The notes under the pieces are model-generated. The model was not told the DNA's origin. It was given only the letters and a program-made list of their open reading frames with translations, and did not search any database. 64,000 nucleotides of DNA. Source: Alistipes sp. GTDB lineage: Bacteria > Bacteroidota > Bacteroidia > Bacteroidales > Rikenellaceae. Below are positions 62,963 to 64,000 of this stretch, one piece after another; the first letter of the stretch is position 1; every line of letters starts with the position of its first letter. The position numbers were made by a program, and so were the translations under genes. The stretch spans positions 1 to 64,000 of the forward strand of contig JAFQHI010000026.1 in NCBI GenBank assembly GCA_017398045.1, given 5' to 3'.

Positions 62963-63012
62963 TTAATAACCTTTAGCCCCCTTTAGTCCCCTTTAGCCCC
63001 CTTTAATACCCC
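62963..63012. repeat. CCTTTAG degenerate repeat block
   Basis: AACCTTTAGCCCC, CTTTAGTCCCC and CTTTAATACCC units, of the same family as 28378-28502 and 39121-39480, between a plus-strand gene and the pgi terminator. Confidence 0.6.
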
Positions 63013-63019
63013 CTTGCAA

Positions 63020-63054
63020 GCAAAAAAACGCCCTGCTTTCACGAGCAGGGCGTT
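63020..63054 (-). terminator. Intrinsic terminator of pgi
   Basis: AACGCCCTGCT and AGCAGGGCGTT (63027-63054) form an 11-bp stem, with a T-run on the minus strand, 21 bases past the pgi stop. Confidence 0.9.
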
Positions 63055-63074
63055 TGTCAATTCTAAATCTTGGA

Positions 63075-64000
63075 TTAGAGACGAGCCTTAATCTTCTTCG
63101 ACTCCTCCTCGTAACCCGGTTTGTCCAAGAGGGCAAACATATTCTTCTTGTAGGCCTCTACGCCCGGCTGGTCGAAGGGATTCACCCCCAGGATGTAGCC
63201 GCTGATGCCGCAAGCCTTCTCGAAGAAGTACAGAAGACCACCGATGGTTGCCTCGTCAATCGAGGGAATCTCGATGCGGATGTTCGGCACACCGCCATCC
63301 ACGTGAGCCAGCTGTACGCCCAGCTCGGCCATGCGGTTCACCTCCGAGATGCGCTTGCCGGCCATGAAGTTCAGTCCGTCGAGGTTCTGCTCGTCGGCCT
63401 CGATAACCACCTTGTGCTTCGGCTCGCATACCGAGATAATCGTCTCGAAGAGGGTGCGCTCGCCCTCCTGGATATACTGACCCATCGAGTGCAGGTCGGC
63501 CGTAAGGGTTACGCTGGCCGGGAAGATACCCTTGCCCTCCTTGCCCTCCGACTCACCGTAGAGCTGCTTCCACCACTCGTTGATATACTGCAATTTCGGT
63601 TCATACGAACCCAAAATCTCAATCTTCTTGCCATCGGCATACAGCAGGTTACGCACGGCAGCATAGATAGCCGACGGATTCTCCTCGAAGGCTACCCCCT
63701 CGGCCGTCTGGGCCTCCATCTGCTGCGCACCCTTCACCAGTGCGCGTACATCGACGCCTGCCACGGCCAACGGCAACAGACCTACGGGGGTCAATACCGA
63801 GAAACGACCGCCTACATCGTCGGGAATTACGAAGGTGGGGTAGCCCTCATCGGTTGCAAGGGTCTTCAACGCACCACGTGCCTTGTCCGTCACGGCAACA
63901 ATGCGCTCGGCAGCCTCGGCCTTGCCGTAGCGTGCCTCCAACTCGGCCTTAATCAGGCGGAAGGCAATGGCCGGCTCGGTCGTCGTACCCGACTTCGAGA
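63075..64000 (-). CDS. pgi: Glucose-6-phosphate isomerase (partial, 5' end outside the window)
   Basis: The frame stays open to the right edge: upstream of a possible TTG start at 63941 it reads on through [13 protein letters not shown], a phosphoglucose isomerase motif, so the gene begins beyond 64000. Visible motifs: [19 protein letters not shown], the catalytic-region [35 protein letters not shown] with the active-site His, and [12 protein letters not shown]. It interconverts glucose 6-phosphate and fructose 6-phosphate. About 308 C-terminal residues are seen. Confidence 0.93.
   Translation of the reverse strand, partial: SKSGTTTEPAIAFRLIKAELEARYGKAEAAERIVAVTDKARGALKTLATDEGYPTFVIPDDVGGRFSVLTPVGLLPLAVAGVDVRALVKGAQQMEAQTAEGVAFEENPSAIYAAVRNLLYADGKKIEILGSYEPKLQYINEWWKQLYGESEGKEGKGIFPASVTLTADLHSMGQYIQEGERTLFETIISVCEPKHKVVIEADEQNLDGLNFMAGKRISEVNRMAELGVQLAHVDGGVPNIRIEIPSIDEATIGGLLYFFEKACGISGYILGVNPFDQPGVEAYKKNMFALLDKPGYEEESKKIKARL

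Noticed and set aside
63075..63941. Complete pgi gene starting at a TTG codon at 63941
   Set aside because: The frame continues upstream through the conserved [10 protein letters not shown] motif to the window edge, so the gene is truncated by the window.

Overview
The window looks like a chromosomal segment of a Bacteroidales gut bacterium, possibly Alistipes-like (the genus is an inference). The reasons are: TAnnTTTG-type -7 promoter boxes in front of many genes and few Shine-Dalgarno sequences; a hybrid two-component system (HTCS) regulator; lipoproteins with fimbrillin/BACON domains; a DUF4295 gene next to rpmB-rpmG; and long P/A-rich linkers. No insertion sequence, phage, CRISPR array, tRNA or rRNA gene was seen.

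Layout. 1-19.5 kb (minus strand): a pectin/rhamnogalacturonan-I utilisation locus. One run of eight tightly spaced genes (PL22, GH2, tandem CE12, GH115, GH28, PL11, GH105, rhaM) is followed by an HTCS sensor-regulator and a second GH105 gene. There is no SusC/SusD pair in view. 19.7-24 kb (minus): small lipoproteins, two FKBP-type peptidyl-prolyl isomerases and an arginase-family hydrolase. 24-34.6 kb (plus): pdxB, a PyrD-like protein with an altered orotate site, cinA, rpmB-rpmG-DUF4295, ftsY-rimO, a coiled-coil gene, zapA, a probable 6S RNA, and rny. One minus-strand gene (28.5 kb) interrupts this run. 34.9-42.6 kb (mostly minus): ferritin, a PepSY-like protein, groES/groEL, two four-helix-bundle paralogues, and between them a tiny ORF plus a fimbrillin/BACON lipoprotein. 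42.7-48.5 kb: mreB-mreC-mreD-mrdA-rodA. 48.7-55.4 kb: an FMN oxidoreductase, then nadK, uppS, bamA and two skp genes. 55.5-64 kb: pdxJ, a CCA-adding-type enzyme, a TsaC/Sua5 protein, two DMT permeases, a VOC protein, yebC, a domain-permuted paralogue of the 28.5 kb gene, and the 3' part of pgi.

The most unusual material is not in the housekeeping genes. (1) A family of about 120 bp nested-hairpin elements (five copies) has a conserved core around CTCACATAC-N5-GTATG, while its stems are paired within each copy but differ between copies. Most copies sit just after a stop codon or terminator, and two in inverted orientation separate groES from groEL. (2) The secreted proteins at 28.5 kb and 61.5 kb share two homologous domains in opposite order around a P/A-rich linker. 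(3) The PyrD homologue has lost the usual catalytic serine and orotate-binding asparagines. (4) A 200-nt RNA between zapA and rny folds like 6S RNA. (5) A 44-residue ORF precedes the fimbrillin-like lipoprotein behind a 9-bp microsatellite. (6) Arrays of degenerate CTAAAGG-type hairpins fill several intergenic gaps.
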